Under the pieces are notes generated by a model. The model did no database searches. It worked only from the letters and a program-made list of their open reading frames with translations, and had not been told where the DNA came from. From Caballeronia sp. dw_19 (lineage in GTDB: Bacteria; Pseudomonadota; Gammaproteobacteria; Burkholderiales; Burkholderiaceae), in the NCBI RefSeq assembly GCF_018449515.1, contig NZ_JAAVUQ010000010.1, positions 1-64,000 of the forward strand: a stretch of 64,000 nt of DNA, written 5' to 3'. A program made the position numbers and the translations under genes. Shown here piece after piece: positions 62,990-64,000 of this stretch; positions within the stretch are counted from its first letter, which is position 1, and every line of letters starts with the position of its first letter.

Positions 62990-64000
62990 GATCGATTGCT
63001 CAAGGTTTGCAGTGCATCGTCGAGCTTCGCGAGGTCGTCGTGACTATGCGCTGCCGAAAGCGAAATGCGCAGGCGCGATGTCCCCGCCGGAACGGTCGGC
63101 GGCCGGATCGCGGGCACCCACATGTGGTATTCATCGAGGGCGGCGGCGAGCTTCAGCGTCTCTTCATTGCCGCCGATAATCAACGGTTGAACTGCCGTAT
63201 GCGAATCCACGGGCGACCATCGCGTGCGCTGCAAAATGGCGCGCGTACTGTCGATCAGCGTAGCCAGATGCGCGCGCCGCTCATCGCCTTCCTGTCCACC
63301 GATAATCTTCAAACTGGCCGATACCGCATGCGCCACGGCCGGCCCCGATGCTGTCGTAAAGATGTACGGCCGCGCGCGCTGCACGAACCACTCGATCACC
63401 GTCTCATGCGCGATCACGAACGCGCCGGACACGCCCGCTGCCTTGCCCAACGTGCCGACGTACACGAGATGCGGCGAGCGCAACGCGGCCTCAGCCAGCG
63501 CACCGCGGCCTTGCGGACCGAGCACGCCGAAGCCGTGTGCATCGTCTACCACCAGCCACGCGCCGTGACGCTCCGCCAGCTCGAGCAGCCGTGCGAGCGG
63601 GGCGATATCGCCGTCCATGCTGAAAACGGAATCCGTAACGATGATCTTCGTGCCGCCCTCATTCGCCGATGCTTCGAGCAGGGCGCCGAGCGCTTCTGCG
63701 TCGGCATGAGGATAGATGCGAATTTGCGCACGGGACAAACGCGCGCCATCGATCAGTGATGCATGGTTCAACGCGTCGCAGAACATCAGCGTGTCGCGAC
63801 CGCCTGACTTACTCACAGCGCCGAGCGTAGTCAGCGTCGCGAGATTCGCCATGTAGCCTGTGCTGAAATACAGCGCGCGCGCCTGGTCGACGAAACCACC
63901 GGAGAACGCCGCGAGGTCATCTTCAAGCTGCGCATGCGCGCGCGAATGGCCGCCAAGCAAATGCGATCCGCCGCTGCCCGCGCCATATTTTTGCGCGCCT
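62986..64000 (-). CDS. bioF: 8-amino-7-oxononanoate synthase (5' end outside window)
   Basis: The frame is open to the right window edge; the visible 337 codons include [20 protein letters not shown] near the cut end, [20 protein letters not shown] with the PLP-binding Asp and His, and [10 protein letters not shown] with the Schiff-base Lys. The missing N-terminal part should be about 55-65 residues. It joins pimeloyl thioester with alanine, the first dedicated ring step of biotin synthesis. The gene order F-D-B suggests bioA lies upstream. Confidence 0.96.
   Translation of the reverse strand, partial: GAQKYGAGSGGSHLLGGHSRAHAQLEDDLAAFSGGFVDQARALYFSTGYMANLATLTTLGAVSKSGGRDTLMFCDALNHASLIDGARLSRAQIRIYPHADAEALGALLEASANEGGTKIIVTDSVFSMDGDIAPLARLLELAERHGAWLVVDDAHGFGVLGPQGRGALAEAALRSPHLVYVGTLGKAAGVSGAFVIAHETVIEWFVQRARPYIFTTASGPAVAHAVSASLKIIGGQEGDERRAHLATLIDSTRAILQRTRWSPVDSHTAVQPLIIGGNEETLKLAAALDEYHMWVPAIRPPTVPAGTSRLRISLSAAHSHDDLAKLDDALQTLSNRS

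Overview
The window looks like a chromosomal segment of a betaproteobacterium of the Burkholderiaceae, in the Paraburkholderia/Caballeronia/Burkholderia group. The reasons are the high GC content, the Burkholderia-type H-NS protein, a trimeric porin, Burkholderia-style YraN and MaoC/DUF1289 proteins, a single-chain indolepyruvate ferredoxin oxidoreductase, and the bioF-bioD-bioB order. The species cannot be named from the sequence alone.

Layout. 0-2.7 kb: a 12-copy GCCA repeat, a decayed coxG-like gene with three frameshifts, an intact xdhC-like gene, and a glycosyltransferase. 2.7-8.2 kb: a reduced type I-C CRISPR-Cas locus. Intact cas5c, cas8c and cas7c lie between two small arrays with different repeat variants; cas4, cas1 and cas2 are absent and cas3 is only a 135-codon remnant. 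8.2-26 kb: ordinary chromosomal genes, including a Fur-box-linked PepSY protein, srkA, MFS transporters, DUF1295 and CFA-like lipid enzymes, amidase, dienelactone hydrolase, a branched-chain amino-acid binding protein, HugZ-like protein, H-NS, a CDF transporter, an Lrp regulator, an exonuclease and MBL pair, and rlpA. 26.7-30.3 kb: the rsmI/yraN/diaA/dolP block, syntenic with E. coli, plus a cytochrome c and tRNA-Ala(CGC). 30.3-32.0 kb: a decayed accessory patch beside the tRNA, with a broken gene resembling MuF/polymorphic-toxin C-termini. 32-46.6 kb: an antiporter, an EAL protein, indolepyruvate oxidoreductase, a GST, a LacI-controlled AGE-epimerase/fructokinase operon, and a three-gene cluster of acyl-CoA dehydrogenase, PIG-L deacetylase and methyltransferase. 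46.8-59.1 kb: a bile-acid-symporter-family carrier, a porin, nitronate monooxygenase, a haloacetate-dehalogenase-like hydrolase, a compact catabolic/editing set (MBL, DUF1289-MaoC, YbaK, HMG-CoA lyase, GhrA), and an orphan sbp. 59.2-61.0 kb: a hipBA-like toxin-antitoxin module with strong palindromic operators. 61.1-64 kb: bioB, bioD and the 3' part of bioF, cut by the window end.

The most notable element is the type I-C locus. The Cascade genes are open and translationally coupled by 4-base overlaps, yet the locus has lost adaptation and target degradation, and Cas5 has His where the catalytic Tyr of characterised type I-C Cas5 sits. It could be a decaying system, or a nuclease-free DNA-binding complex kept for another purpose. 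Sequence alone cannot decide this.
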